Origin: Whitmania pigra
Lineage: Eukaryota > Annelida > Clitellata > Hirudinida > Haemopidae
DNA length: 64,000 bases
Assembly: GCA_021613335.1 (NCBI GenBank)
Contig: JAJTWR010000332.1
Coordinates: 703,501-767,500, forward strand
Direction: 5' to 3'
Below, piece after piece: positions 63,569-64,000 of the stretch (positions are counted from its first letter, which is position 1; each line of letters starts with the position of its first letter). The notes beneath the pieces were generated by a model, which saw only the letters and a program-made list of their open reading frames with translations, made no database searches and had not been told where the DNA came from. The translations under genes and the position numbers were made by a program.

Positions 63569-64000
63569 AATTATTTATGCTATTCTTGGATTATTTATCT
63601 TTTTCAACAATTCATGTTCGAAATTCCACATTTGGTGGGCGTTTCAAATTTGTTATTTGAAGAATATTTTAGCAAATATGACTTGTTGAAATGAAATTCT
63701 GTTCGCATCCAACACGATAAAAACCTTTTCGCCAGTAACTCCTTCGTCATTTCATTTTATTATAACTCATTATTATAATAAAGTGATTCTAATAGGGTTT
63801 GTACAAATCGTTATTTAAATCTTTAAAGTTTTATAAAAAAAAAATATTGCTTGTGAATAAATTGAACATTTGGGAATGTCTGAAACGCAGAAATATTTTC
63901 TTGTTTTCGAATTCCTGCCTCTTAGAATAAACATAAAGTTGCGGCATTGCAGTAAGAGCTGTGCTAGCGCCGACTATGAACGTTTTACGTCAGCTGGAAA
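63569..64000. other. 3' flank of DRC10
   Basis: AT-rich, with AATAAA-like words (about 63777). No further gene seen before the window ends. Confidence 0.5.

Overview
This is a nuclear genomic window from an animal. It is AT-rich, has many introns with consensus GT..AG boundaries, carries long (TTA)n and (GAT)n microsatellites, and holds decayed transposons of several classes. Gene content is bilaterian: a tinman/NK4-class NK2 homeobox gene, an LL5/PHLDB-type PH protein, DRC10, TM2D1, HELQ and the primase large subunit. An annelid-like lophotrochozoan, perhaps a leech, would fit the compact genes and trinucleotide repeats. That is inference; the sequence does not prove it.

Layout. 1-6.3 kb is repeat territory: a roughly 4.6 kb structure with degenerate inverted ends and an internal 170-184 bp tandem array that has inverted copies, followed by a dead hAT transposase. 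6.3-13.2 kb is a PHLDB gene (-) whose first intron holds a decayed CR1/L2-like LINE. 14.1-16.5 kb is a Ty3/gypsy relic and then a short hAT element with an exact 8-bp target-site duplication. 17.2-23.0 kb is a tail-to-tail pair, MRPS18C (+) and HELQ (-). 25.5-28.4 kb holds the NK4 exons (-), followed by two intronless orphan reading frames (-) at 29.0-30.7 kb. 33.2-37.2 kb is a ZDHHC5/8 palmitoyltransferase (+) that keeps the family C-terminal EISV PDZ ligand. 38.1-39.4 kb is a membrane-anchored two-EGF protein (-), divergent from PRIM2 (+, 39.5-43.3 kb). 43.5-50.0 kb is a three-PDZ PATJ/MPDZ-like scaffold (-). 51.4-58.5 kb is a putative membrane-anchored AGC-like kinase (-). Its 2.95 kb intron 8 contains, on the opposite strand, an open frame of about 800 codons. 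58.8-59.9 kb is TM2D1 (+), divergent from the kinase. 60.1-63.6 kb is DRC10/IQCD (+), with a pogo/Tigger relic in its first intron.

Exons were assigned by eye from reading frame, splice dinucleotides and phase. For MRPS18C, HELQ, ZDHHC, the EGF protein, PRIM2, the kinase, TM2D1 and DRC10 the phases close exactly from start to stop. For NK4 the first exon was not found. For the PDZ gene one exon is unresolved.

The most notable items are the long antisense frame nested in the kinase intron, the kinase itself (N-terminal membrane helix, HGD instead of HRD), the two single-exon orphans beside the cardiac-class homeobox gene, the HELQ-MRPS18C neighbourhood, and the large inverted-repeat element.
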